Shown here one piece after another: positions 1 to 8,000 of a stretch of 64,000 nt of DNA. A program made the translations under genes and the position numbers. The stretch comes from Clostridium bowmanii (lineage in GTDB: Bacteria > Bacillota > Clostridia > Clostridiales > Clostridiaceae), in assembly GCF_018861315.1 (NCBI RefSeq), contig NZ_JAHLDL010000005.1:121783-185782 (forward strand), written 5' to 3'. The notes beneath the pieces are model-generated. The model was not told the origin of the DNA. It was given only the letters and a program-made list of their open reading frames with translations, and searched no databases. Position 1 is the first letter of the stretch; each line of letters begins with the position of its first letter.

Positions 1-2146
1 AAGACTTTTTCTCAACATGCCAGTAAATCATAATTCCTCGGCCATGATATCTGTTATGCCACTCTGCCCTTAAATTTTGGTCCCATGCTCCAAATTTTTT
101 AGAATCTGATGCACAAGTTGTTGTCGCACTCCCCCAAATATTTTCACTGCGAATTTTCAAAGTAGCATTTACTACTTCAGCAATTGCAGCTCTTAAATTA
201 TCCTTGTTTATGAACTTTCTTTTTATGTACTCCAAATCCATATAGTTTTCATCTAAACCCTTTGAAGAAACAGCTTTTAGTCCCATATTTGTTCCCATTC
301 CATAAAGAGAGACTAACAAACGTTTTCTTATAATTTCTCGGGTTAACCTTTCTTGAGTTGCGCTAGTTTTTAAATGTTTTGTGAAGTCAATTCTTAAGTC
401 AGCTTCTTTAAAAACATCTAATAAATTCAAATCAGGCCAACGATTTGATATTTCACGTTTCAATTTCAAAAGATTTTTTGCCTCTGGTTGTTTTGGAGAT
501 GGCGAAATTTTTATTCTTCCATTTCCTATATCTAGGATTTTAACCTTTTCATTTTTAGGAATAGTCTTATTTAGCTTAGATAAAGAATCTTTCATAGATG
601 ATTTTATCTTTTCAATAAAGTCATTTACATCTAAAAGCTGATTTATTGCTAAGTAGTATTCCTCTTTTTTTATATCAAAGTCCTTTGGAAGATCCTCATC
701 AGGGTTCCTGTATTTATCAGCGCCACTTATCCAAACCTCTCTGCAGCGAAGCTTATCCTTTAAAGCCTGCAAGGCACACAATTCATAGTTAGCTCTCTTA
801 ATTCTAAGTGCGTTATTTTTCCCCGATTTATCTTCTATCATATCTTTCCACATAGGTCTAACAACACCCTCAATGGGAACTATTTCATCCTTTGAATAAT
901 AACGTGATTTTGAATCTAAATACTTCTTTATAAGTTCTATTGCCTTTATTATAGGCTTATATTTATCATTATTTGAATTGAAATTCAACGCATTTATTAT
1001 ATCCGGCAAAATACGCCTATAATGCCTTTGATAGGAAGATCTCATGTTATTATAATTTTTCTTATTTAATATATCATCACTCTTATTTTCTAACTCATTA
1101 ATTAAATCCTTTAATTTTTGCTCATCTGCTATTGGATATATTAGGTCGCACGTCTTAGCTTCTGGGATCTCTACAACAGCTTTAGCAATTTTTAAAAGTA
1201 ATTTATTTTTATTCCTAGTATAATTTGTGCTCTCTGCAAGTTCCTTTTTTATTTTTCTATTTGCACTTGTGTCTAAATTATTCAATATTTTTATAAGTAA
1301 ATCCACTAAATTATCCTTAATCTCCATTGATTTAAAATGAAAAAATATAGCTAATAGACCATTTCTCATGGCATCCGGATGCCTTTTAAATTCGCTGATA
1401 TTTTCAGCTTTACTGCGTTTATAGTACTTTTTTAAATACTTAGGCGGTACCTCCTTGAAAATATCTTCTGGTATCATCATACCTTCAATAGTTTTTAATT
1501 TATTAGATTCATTAAAAACACTTTTAATATTTGCACCGTCAGGATCAATATTGAAATCATTAAACCATATTATTTGTTCCATGTTGTTATTTTGTGATTC
1601 AGTAGCAAGGAACAAGTCGAAATTTTTGATAGTTTCAACTGTCAACTTATTAAAAATACTTTCAAAGATATTATTTTCATATGTATTTATAGCTGAACTG
1701 ACTATTCTTTCTATTCTTTCTGGTGTGGTTGGTTCTATTTTTAGTTCCTTGAATTGCTTATATACTTCATTTTTAACTAATTCATAATCATCATTTTTAG
1801 GGAGGACGTTACTCAAAATCCATATTTTAATCGTATTATAGTCCTGAACGGTACACTCTCTAAATAAGAAGAGCTCTCTAATTTGCTTTCTGTGATTAAT
1901 TATTGACTTTCCATTCCAATCATAATCATTATAACAAGAGCTATCTACTCCAATTTGTTCAGAAATATAACAAATAAGTTCATTTGAAATTTCAAACTTG
2001 GAATATGGGAAACGTCCATTATTTTGAAAGAATTTATAAAGAACTGCAAAACCTATTTTTGTTTCTACTTTTCTATTATTATTTACAAAATCTATTTCTA
2101 TCTCACTAAATTTAAAGCTCTGATCAATTTTATTATTAGATTCCAT
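1..2146 (-). CDS. tnpA: Tn3-family transposase TnpA, 3' end outside the window
   Basis: Reading the minus strand from an ATG at 2146 gives about 715 uninterrupted codons to the left edge, so only the C-terminal part is missing. The upstream AAAGGTG is a suitable ribosome binding site. Near residue 681 lies CASDSKKFG, followed by a histidine-rich WHNRYHGRG stretch; this matches the first catalytic aspartate region of Tn3-family DDE transposases, which are usually near 1000 residues. The enzyme would pair and cut 38-bp inverted repeats during replicative transposition. The rest of the active site cannot be judged here. The family call is strong; whether the transposon is complete is unknown. 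Confidence 0.9.
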   Translation of the reverse strand, partial: MESNNKIDQSFKFSEIEIDFVNNNRKVETKIGFAVLYKFFQNNGRFPYSKFEISNELICYISEQIGVDSSCYNDYDWNGKSIINHRKQIRELFLFRECTVQDYNTIKIWILSNVLPKNDDYELVKNEVYKQFKELKIEPTTPERIERIVSSAINTYENNIFESIFNKLTVETIKNFDLFLATESQNNNMEQIIWFNDFNIDPDGANIKSVFNESNKLKTIEGMMIPEDIFKEVPPKYLKKYYKRSKAENISEFKRHPDAMRNGLLAIFFHFKSMEIKDNLVDLLIKILNNLDTSANRKIKKELAESTNYTRNKNKLLLKIAKAVVEIPEAKTCDLIYPIADEQKLKDLINELENKSDDILNKKNYNNMRSSYQRHYRRILPDIINALNFNSNNDKYKPIIKAIELIKKYLDSKSRYYSKDEIVPIEGVVRPMWKDMIEDKSGKNNALRIKRANYELCALQALKDKLRCREVWISGADKYRNPDEDLPKDFDIKKEEYYLAINQLLDVNDFIEKIKSSMKDSLSKLNKTIPKNEKVKILDIGNGRIKISPSPKQPEAKNLLKLKREISNRWPDLNLLDVFKEADLRIDFTKHLKTSATQERLTREIIRKRLLVSLYGMGTNMGLKAVSSKGLDENYMDLEYIKRKFINKDNLRAAIAEVVNATLKIRSENIWGSATTTCASDSKKFGAWDQNLRAEWHNRYHGRGIMIYWHVEKKS

Positions 2147-2160
2147 ATATCACCTTTCGA

Positions 2161-2283
2161 AAGTTCCTATAATGTCAAGAGTAGGAACTTTTTCTGGTAT
2201 TAGCATAGCATATAGCCCAAAAATACTCAATTAAACGCTTTAAATACACCTAAGTTCAAGTTCCAAAATAAGATTCGGAACTT
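2161..2283. promoter_or_regulatory. Paired inverted repeats upstream of tnpA
   Basis: Two inverted repeats share the arm AAGTTCC/GGAACTT: one at 2161-2190 (9-bp arms AAGTTCCTA/TAGGAACTT) and one at 2258-2283. They lie immediately upstream of the Tn3-type transposase. In Tn3 elements such sites are often recombinase or repressor binding sites (res or operator). Which protein binds here is inference. Confidence 0.4.
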
Positions 2284-2307
2284 TCATATATGGAAAATCA
2301 AAAATTT

Positions 2308-2345
2308 CCTATTGCTTCTGGTGACAGCTATGTTCTTCATACCCC
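2308..2345. repeat. Candidate right terminal inverted repeat of the Tn3-type element
   Basis: Read inward on the minus strand from 2345, this 38-bp stretch begins GGGGTATGAAGAAC, which fits the GGGG-start and 38-bp length usual for Tn3-family ends. It lies about 160 bp upstream of tnpA. The matching end is outside the window, so the assignment is tentative. Confidence 0.3.
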
Positions 2346-2410
2346 TATTAGGAGATTATAGCAAATTTAGCTATTTTATGTCCAGATAATAACATTTAAT
2401 ACTTTTGGTG

Positions 2411-2439
2411 TTGAATTATACAAATTTATGTAGTATAGT
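2411..2439 (+). promoter_or_regulatory. SigA-type promoter for the secreted protein gene
   Basis: TTGAAT at 2411-2416 and TATAGT at 2434-2439 are separated by exactly 17 bp. They sit about 65 bp before the start codon at 2504, and AAGGGAGTG lies at about 2486-2494 as the ribosome binding site. Confidence 0.6.
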
Positions 2440-2503
2440 AATAATTAAGGTATTACCTTATATTTCTAAAAAAATATTATAAACAAGGGAGTGAATTATT
2501 AAT

Positions 2504-3220
2504 ATGCATAAGAAAATAATTGCATTATGTTTAGTTTGTAGTGTATTTGGTAGCACTACTGCTTTTGCAACTACAAATACCAAGTCTACACTAAATAATA
2601 ACAATTCAATTCAGGCTACTACTAGCACTATTGTACCACCAGCTGTAACTCAAGCTGTACCTCAAACGACACTTGAAACTGCACCTTCTGAATTAATTGG
2701 ATTAGACAAATATATAACTAGAAATTCTAATGGAACATTAACATTAGATGTAAGTAAGGCTATTAAAAGCAGTTATCAAAGTAAAACTGTTAATGGGTTA
2801 GCAGCACATCTTGATGTTTTAAACAAACTTATTAAATCTGGTGAATTAGTAACTGATAATAATTTAAATATAAATATAACAAATAAAGCTACTACTAACA
2901 GTGATTTATCTGCTGTAACTATGGCGGCAGACGTAGGCGTTACAGTTACACATTATTTTTGGTGGGGATATAACAGATATTTAAGTAATAATACCGTTCA
3001 TAAAGTAGTTGGTAACTTAAATGGGATAGGTGGTGTTGGAGGAACTTACGGGGCAGTATGCGGAATTATAGGTGTAGTAAGTCCAGTATCCCTTGTAGCA
3101 GAAATCTTAACAAGTGGCTATATACTATTACTTGCAAATAGAATAGATACTAATAATGTTGGTCGAGGTGTTTGTATTCACATGGCTAATGAGATGGTTT
3201 ACACAGTTGTTTCACAATAA
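2504..3220 (+). CDS. Secreted bacteriocin-like protein
   Basis: This 238-residue protein starts with a typical signal peptide, cleaved near residue 22 after AFA. A Thr/Ser/Asn-rich spacer follows, and then a C-terminal part of about 100 residues that is aromatic (HYFWWGYNRY) and then glycine-rich and hydrophobic (GGVGGTYGAVCGIIGVV). A secreted precursor with a small glycine-rich hydrophobic C-terminal domain resembles bacteriocin or membrane-active peptide precursors. I do not recognise the exact family. It is followed 20 bp later by a small membrane-protein frame that could be an immunity partner. It has its own promoter, and the pair ends at a strong terminator. The function is inferred from architecture only. 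Confidence 0.6.
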   Translation: MHKKIIALCLVCSVFGSTTAFATTNTKSTLNNNNSIQATTSTIVPPAVTQAVPQTTLETAPSELIGLDKYITRNSNGTLTLDVSKAIKSSYQSKTVNGLAAHLDVLNKLIKSGELVTDNNLNINITNKATTNSDLSAVTMAADVGVTVTHYFWWGYNRYLSNNTVHKVVGNLNGIGGVGGTYGAVCGIIGVVSPVSLVAEILTSGYILLLANRIDTNNVGRGVCIHMANEMVYTVVSQ

Positions 3221-3240
3221 CATTATAAAGGAGACATAAT

Positions 3241-3445
3241 ATGGGGAATATTTCATCTACTATAGGATTTATAGTTGTTATAATTCTTGCTATATTTGGG
3301 CAAAAACAACCAGCTAGCAAGTATAAAGGACTTCTAACTAAATTTTGTAATTGCTGTAATCATGGTTATTCTTGCTAGATATGTTCTTTTAACGTTAAAT
3401 ATATCTATATTTAGACTTTGTCTCATTGGGAAAAATAACAAATAA
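3241..3445 (+). pseudogene. Small two-helix membrane protein, apparently frameshifted
   Basis: A good site (AAAGGAGACA) precedes ATG 3241. The first frame gives a 45-residue product with one hydrophobic helix, ending at 3378. Moving to the +1 frame in the T-run near 3340-3350 gives a second hydrophobic helix (FVIAVIMVILARYVLLTL) and a basic tail ending at 3445, right at the base of the terminator. The likely ancestral protein was about 67 residues with two membrane helices, a shape common for bacteriocin immunity proteins. It could also be a real 45-residue protein with a Cys-rich tail (CNCCNHGYSC). Its position after the secreted protein suggests co-transcription. Confidence 0.5.
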
Positions 3446-3503
3446 TCCATAAAATACCGTAAATTCAGTTATGAATATTACGGTATTTTATGGATTATTT
3501 GTT
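3437..3503 (+). terminator. Very strong intrinsic terminator
   Basis: A perfect 26-bp stem (3437-3462 with 3478-3503) has a 15-nt loop and is followed by Ts. It closes the bacteriocin-like operon. The unusual length and perfection of the stem could also mark a mobile-element end. Confidence 0.8.
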
Positions 3504-3549
3504 TTTAGTAGTTGTAATGCTTAATTAGAATATTGTATATTATAACGCA

Positions 3550-3813
3550 TTAATGATTTGAGTATATCATATACATAAGATAAGCAAATTGAATAATCAC
3601 TATTAAAAAGAAACTGATAAGCATTGTAGTTTTCTTTTGTTTATCAATATTTTCTCCATTCTCAATAATTCGTCTATTTACAATGCCTACTATTGTTAGT
3701 AACAATATAAAGGCATATGCCCTTTCGCTTATTGCATACATAACCATAATGAAAGTAATTATATTTATAACAACTACCGATATTACTGGGTTTTTACATA
3801 TCATTGACTTCAT
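3550..3813 (-). CDS. Small three-helix membrane protein
   Basis: An 87-residue protein with three hydrophobic segments, around residues 10-28, 32-45 and 64-84, and a charged central loop containing NRRIIENGENIDKQKK. GGGGGGAAAG lies just upstream of ATG 3813 as a strong ribosome binding site, which supports a real gene. It points toward the bacteriocin-like pair and converges on its terminator. I do not recognise a family; an immunity or sensory role is possible but not shown. Confidence 0.55.
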   Translation of the reverse strand: MKSMICKNPVISVVVINIITFIMVMYAISERAYAFILLLTIVGIVNRRIIENGENIDKQKKTTMLISFFLIVIIQFAYLMYMIYSNH

Positions 3814-3980
3814 AATCTTTCCCCCCCACTAATTCATAATATTTTACAATGCCGACTTAAATCTATAGAAATTATAGCACATTTTGTATATATTTACATT
3901 ATTATATTCCTACAATGGTAAATATATTCAAGTTTGAATTTTAAAAGCATTGCTTTTAATAGCCTCCAAATCCTCATTAG

Positions 3981-4220
3981 CTAATGATTTTTACAGATTG
4001 CATATAATTTTGATTTCGGTTGGTCAAGAAGATATTCTCTTCTGCTAAAACTTTTAACCCCATCTTCTTCGTCAAACTTGAAATATTTATTGCTTGTTGC
4101 TATCCGTATTTTTTCTGTTTGGGCTTTTAAAATGCCTATGTACCTTGTTGAAGGCTTTGGCAATACCAGTTCTTTTTTATTGATGTCGGCAACAGTATAT
4201 TCCCTCTCTGTATTTACTAT
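3981..4220 (-). CDS. Hypothetical C-terminal gene fragment
   Basis: The minus frame ending at 3981 reads as plausible soluble protein over its last 80 or so residues (for example KPSTRYIGILKAQTEK). The upstream part to 4274 is hydrophobic, lacks a good ribosome binding site and may be unrelated. It is probably the 3' remnant of a larger gene. No family recognised. Confidence 0.25.
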   Translation of the reverse strand: MVNTEREYTVADINKKELVLPKPSTRYIGILKAQTEKIRIATSNKYFKFDEEDGVKSFSRREYLLDQPKSKLYAICKNH

Positions 4221-4508
4221 TAGGGGTAGTGCTCGCAAAACGCGGAAAATATACGTTAAGACAGTTATTACCAAAAATATGCTTTATCAAAAAATTCCGA
4301 GTTAGAACTAATACCTAATAGTTCTAACTCGAAAAAGAATATAACATCAGTGTAAAGCATTGATATATCTAGGGTTTAATCACTAAATGATAAAGCTCTT
4401 ATTTTTTTGCTCAAAACGAGTTAGTTAAAGTATACTTATAGGGTGTTTTTGCCCATCCCCCCGAAAAGGTGGAATAGGCAAATTATCCAAGGAATTTTTA
4501 AAATATTA

Positions 4509-5111
4509 TCAAAGTGATTCATATTCTTTAACTCTTCTATAAAAAGTATTATTTTTCATGTCAACAAGCTCCATAGCTTTTACAGCAGTTATATTCCCTT
4601 GCTTCCACTTCCTATAAACATCTTTAAAGTTTTCATCAATGGGTATTTTCTTTCTTCCAAATTTGATTCCTTTTTTCATAGCAATGCTAATGCCTTCCTT
4701 TTGTCTTTCTTTTATTCTTGTACGTTCATCCTCTGCCATATAACTTAATAGCTGCAGTATCAAATCAACAATTAAACTTTCTATACCTTTCATATCCTTA
4801 TATTTTGTTGTATTAAGCAAAGGCATATCTAAAACAATTATATCAATTTCTTTATTTTTTATAAGCTCCTTCCACTCATCCAAAAGCATTTGCTTATTTC
4901 TTCCTAATCTATCAAGCGATTTGATGTATAAAATATCACCACTTCGAAGAATACGCTTCATTAACTGATATTCAGGTCTTTTAAAATCTTTACCACTGGC
5001 TTTTTCTATAAATATATATTCATCCTGTATTCCAAGTTCTTTAGCTGTAGCAACTTGTCTTTCTAAAGATTGGTCTTTACTACTTACCCTTGCATAAAAA
5101 AAACTTCTCAT
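4509..5111 (-). CDS. Serine recombinase, resolvase/invertase type
   Basis: The start is placed at ATG 5111 because AAGGAG lies 9 bp upstream; an in-frame ATG at 5162 has no such site. The 200-residue product has the N-terminal resolvase catalytic fold: YARVSSKDQ with the nucleophile Ser10, LDRLGRNK with the conserved arginines near residues 60-65, and SYMAEDERTRIKERQ on the long E helix. A short helix-turn-helix tail follows. Such enzymes resolve cointegrates or invert DNA at short crossover sites. It fills most of the inverted-repeat cassette and probably recombines sites within it or in related elements. Confidence 0.9.
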   Translation of the reverse strand: MRSFFYARVSSKDQSLERQVATAKELGIQDEYIFIEKASGKDFKRPEYQLMKRILRSGDILYIKSLDRLGRNKQMLLDEWKELIKNKEIDIIVLDMPLLNTTKYKDMKGIESLIVDLILQLLSYMAEDERTRIKERQKEGISIAMKKGIKFGRKKIPIDENFKDVYRKWKQGNITAVKAMELVDMKNNTFYRRVKEYESL

Positions 5112-5271
5112 CCTATATAGCTCCTTATTAAACTTTATATGAAAATCATAATAATACTTCAATAAGTATACAATCTATTTGAAGTGTTTCATATATAAAA
5201 ATGTTGAAGTTTTGACATATAAAAAGTATAATAATATCACCATTTCAAAAAGTGTACTTTGTGAAATAGTC

Positions 5272-5309
5272 CTTATTCCGTATTTTGGATGGAATGGGCA
5301 AAAACAACC
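5272..5309. repeat. Diverged internal copy of the cassette end
   Basis: Read inward from 5309, this copy matches the 4441 end at about 29 of 38 positions. It keeps TGTTTTTGCCCAT and the inner GGAATA. It has the same orientation as the right end at 5752-5799. The recombinase gene plus this end could be an older, shorter element (4441-5309) to which the acidic-protein segment was added. Confidence 0.55.
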
Positions 5310-5452
5310 AAATTGAATTAAGTCCATTGCTACTGTTTTAAAAGCAATGGATGTATTAGGTGCTATTTTAGTACTGTGATTATTTTTGTGTTATAACATC
5401 AATGTTTATATTATAATAAATACAAATATTGATTAAGGGGAAGAGGTGGACT

Positions 5453-5740
5453 ATGGCAATACGTGATGTATATCCAACAAAGTATTATAGCAAAGAAGGT
5501 TTTGTAGAGCATAAATTTGAAATCAATGAAGAGGACTTGCAAGAGATTATAGAGGATTATTTGATGCGAAATTCTGAACTTGATTTTGATGAAGTCGAAG
5601 TCGTCAATAACCGCCCAATGAATATATGGCTTTATGCTAAATGTAGAAAATATATTGATCCAGATAATCCAGAAGAAGATGAAGCACTACATGAGGCCGA
5701 AGTAGAAATAGATGGTGACTATGACGGGAATCCTACATAA
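5453..5740 (+). CDS. Small highly acidic protein of unknown function
   Basis: The start is ATG 5453, just after AAGAGGTGG; an in-frame TTG at 5429 is less likely. The 95-residue product has 27 Asp/Glu against 9 Lys/Arg, with acidic runs such as EINEEDLQEIIEDY and DNPEEDEALHEAEVE. It has no signal peptide or membrane segment. It is the only passenger gene besides the recombinase in the inverted-repeat cassette. A net charge near -18 recalls DNA-mimic proteins or antitoxins, but I do not recognise the family and this is only a suggestion. Confidence 0.6.
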   Translation: MAIRDVYPTKYYSKEGFVEHKFEINEEDLQEIIEDYLMRNSELDFDEVEVVNNRPMNIWLYAKCRKYIDPDNPEEDEALHEAEVEIDGDYDGNPT

Positions 5741-5799
5741 TATTCATACCAGGATGTTTTGCTTATTCAGCCTTTTCGGGGGGATGGGCAAAAACACCC

Positions 5800-5925
5800 A
5801 ATTTATACAGTGATAATCATGCTTCAACACCTAACTCATCTGTAAATGTTATTATTGGTCTTTTGATTTTAAAAGAGATATTCCAACTTTCTATGGAGAT
5901 GTTGTTTGTATTAATTCTTCAATAA
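5800..5925 (+). pseudogene. IS1182-type transposase remnant
   Basis: The frame starting directly at the cassette end reads YSDNHASTPNSSVNVIIGLL and then LKEIF. This aligns with SSNHASRPNTPINIIIALL and IKEIF in the intact IS1182-family transposase at 17175-18845. Only about 40 residues near the N-terminus remain before a stop. The cassette end lies exactly at the truncation. Confidence 0.75.
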
Positions 5926-6296
5926 CCATTTAAAGAAAAAAAATTAGCTATAAAATTATTAAATCTCATAGCTTGAAAAGATAGTTGTTAGAATTAGTAA
6001 CAAGGTTTAATAGTTTGGAGTATATTGGATAACTCTTCATTAATTCTTCATACACGCTAGTTTTAGTTGGTAAAAGATACTGAGGATAAAGATTGTTGCT
6101 TTTAGGTTTAATCACATTTACTAAATGCAAAAGTAGTATACAATATTACATTTAATATCATAAACTTAATTATATAGAAGAATACAACGATACTTTTGCT
6201 TAAATTATATTTACATATTATAGTAAGGAATTATTACAATATATAAAGATAAATTATGATTCATTGTATATGATTATTAATCCCCAAGAATCCATA
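5926..6296. other. Intergenic stretch with no recognised feature
   Basis: AT-rich DNA between the IS1182 remnant and the HAD-NUDIX gene. I see no credible reading frame, hairpin with a T-run, or repeat here; it probably contains further decayed sequence. Confidence 0.5.
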
Positions 6297-7175
6297 TTAA
6301 CGTATATATGAAATTTTTTCTTTTTCTAACGCATCTTTAAGCCATCTTGGATGCATTGGCAAAAGATTTTTTGGTAAACAATTAAAATCAAAGTAATCTA
6401 CATCTAATGTTTCTTCACTATTTTTAATTAAATTACCTCCAACAACTTCACATTCGAAACAAGTGGTAATAAAATGACTCACTTCACCGTTGGGATATGG
6501 AAAAACTTGTGAAACTGGGTCAGAATAAACTCCTATTAATCGGTTAACTTTAACTATTAGACCAGTTTCCTCACAAATTTCTCTGATTATTGCATCTTCT
6601 ACGCTTTCTCCAGGTTCAACGTGCCCCGAGGGAATACCCCACATCCCATTATCTACACGTCTCATTAAAAGAACTTGCTCCGACTTATCAAATACAATGC
6701 CTGCCACCCCTGCTTTAACACCGTCACTTGGCCATAAAAAAGAAGGCGAAATCCATTTTTTTATGCTTACATTACTATCAAATAAATTCTTTAAGTTTTG
6801 AATCGTGGCATCTGGATTACGGAAATCTCTGACTGATGGAAATTTATTTGTCTTTTCATCTGATACTAAAATAGCTGGTATTCCTACCTGATGTGCTCCT
6901 AAAACATCCGTATATGGATTGTCTCCAACCATTACTATTCTAGATGACATTTTTAAATTTTCAATGGTTTTATTAAACATGTATGGATAAGGCTTTCCTA
7001 TAATTATAGGTCTCTTTTCTGTTGCTACTCGAATCGCCTCTACAATTGTTCCAACTGCTGGTAAGGGTCCCTCGGCACTTGGAAAGGTTCTATCAGTGTT
7101 TGTCCCAACAAATTTTGCACCATTATTAATTAATCTCACTGCTTTCTTAATATCACGAACGGGTACAGCCGACAT
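6297..7175 (-). pseudogene. 5'-truncated HAD phosphatase-NUDIX hydrolase fusion
   Basis: The frame reads first as the C-terminal half of a NagD-like HAD-IIA phosphatase (NNGAKFVGTNTDRTFP, IIIGKPYPYMF, VMVGDNPYTDVLGA). A NUDIX domain follows with a perfect box, G-x5-E-x7-RE-x2-EE-x-G, in GHVEPGESVEDAIIREICEE. The N-terminal HAD part with the nucleophile Asp is absent: similarity starts where the sequence enters the inverted-repeat element whose end is GGGTACAGCCGACAT. A residual NUDIX activity on nucleoside diphosphate derivatives is conceivable if translation starts inside. Otherwise this is a broken gene. Confidence 0.75.
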
Positions 7176-7437
7176 ACATGTAAAAATGAGCCACATCATG
7201 GATAATAGTTCCATGATGTGGCTTTAAAGGTGTTTTATTTGAAAATTAACGATATATTTCACAAAGTATACCCTAATGACACTATTAAAATATGTTTCAT
7301 TGGGGTTATAAAAAGAATATATGAAATGTTTCAAATACAAATAGACTTGGTGCAACACCTATAAAACAATACATAGCCACATATTGGATATTAATTCCAT
7401 CATGTGGCTCATTTTTACTCGTATGTCGGCTGTACCC
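7161..7437. mobile_element. 277-bp miniature inverted-repeat element
   Basis: The ends are nearly identical inverted repeats. Both start GGGTACAGCCGACATAC and continue, with two differences, through GTAAAAATGAGCCACAT. The inner part of the left end forms a hairpin around 7189-7222 (GCCACATCATGG with its complement). There is no open gene inside. It separates two truncated genes, the HAD-NUDIX remnant and a coiled-coil remnant. The same outer 15-17 bp occur once more at 19516-19530, where they truncate a Tn3 transposase remnant. The length and G-start allow a Tn3-derived origin, but the parent element is unknown. Confidence 0.6.
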
Positions 7438-7712
7438 GCTAATAGCTCCATTTGTTTGCTATGATCAATTCTAATGCTTAGTAGTTCATCACTGCTCTCT
7501 TTGCTATCTTTTTGTACTACAAGTAAATCTTCGTAAACTTTTTGTAATTCTTCTTTTTGTTCTATAATACTACTTTCTTTATCTGATAACATGTTTTTAT
7601 ATTTATTCTTTAGTTCTTCAAGCTCTATGTCTTTATTTTTTATCAAATTGTTGCTACCATCTGCAATACTTATAAAAGAATTTAATATTGCTTCCAAATT
7701 ACTTTGTATAAT
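7438..7712 (-). pseudogene. Coiled-coil protein fragment truncated at both ends
   Basis: About 85 codons read as a Glu/Lys-rich coiled coil (NKYKNMLSDKESSIIEQKEE, LQKVYEDLLVVQKDS). Downstream the frame enters the miniature element at 7161-7437. Upstream an in-frame TAG lies in the cassette-type repeat at 7713, and no ribosome binding site is seen. It is a remnant of an unidentified coiled-coil protein. Confidence 0.5.
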
Positions 7713-7997
7713 GGGTAGTTTTGCCTATCCCGCCAAAAAGGTATATTAGGTGCAAAAGATATTATTAATACGGATTTTAGGTGTTTTGAAAGTTACACAA
7801 TATACTTGTGTAACTTTCACTTTCCTTAGTTACCAACGATTTTTTGTATTCTGATATAGAATATCAATTTGAATGTTACTTATTATTAATATTTGATTAT
7901 ATTATGTAACATATTACTTTTAAGTACCAAAGGATGCTGTTATAGCCTCATATTAACATACTAACTTACCTTTTCGGGGGGATAGGCAAAAACACCC
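7713..7997. mobile_element. Miniature element with the same ends as the recombinase cassette
   Basis: The left end 7713-7750 and right end 7960-7997 are 38-bp inverted repeats related to 4441-4478 (GGGTGTTTTTGCCTATCC in the right copy). The 285-bp element has no gene. It contains a perfect 12-bp inverted repeat at 7788-7818 (GAAAGTTACACA and complement) that could be a recombinase crossover site. This fits the pattern of Tn3-derived inverted-repeat miniature elements. It separates the coiled-coil remnant from the NADH-oxidase-like remnant. Confidence 0.6.
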
Positions 7998-8000
7998 AAA

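Larger units (their letters stand above)
4441..5799. mobile_element. Transposase-free inverted-repeat cassette (Tn3-like ends)
   Basis: The two ends are near-perfect 48-bp inverted repeats, 4441-4488 and 5752-5799, with about 5 mismatches. Each starts GGGTGTTTTTGCCCATCC going inward; the 38-bp core matches the size of Tn3-family ends. Inside are a serine recombinase and a short acidic-protein gene but no transposase, which is the layout of a mobile insertion cassette moved in trans. A third, diverged end lies inside at 5272-5309. The right end abuts the middle of an IS1182-type transposase remnant, showing insertion or rearrangement. No matching target duplication was found. Confidence 0.6.

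Noticed and set aside
4078..4305. 75-codon plus-strand frame with hydrophobic text
   Set aside because: It lies opposite a more protein-like minus-strand frame, has no ribosome binding site and no recognisable family.
4441..5799. 5-bp target duplication of the recombinase cassette
   Set aside because: The flanking bases (TTATA left, AATTT right) do not match.
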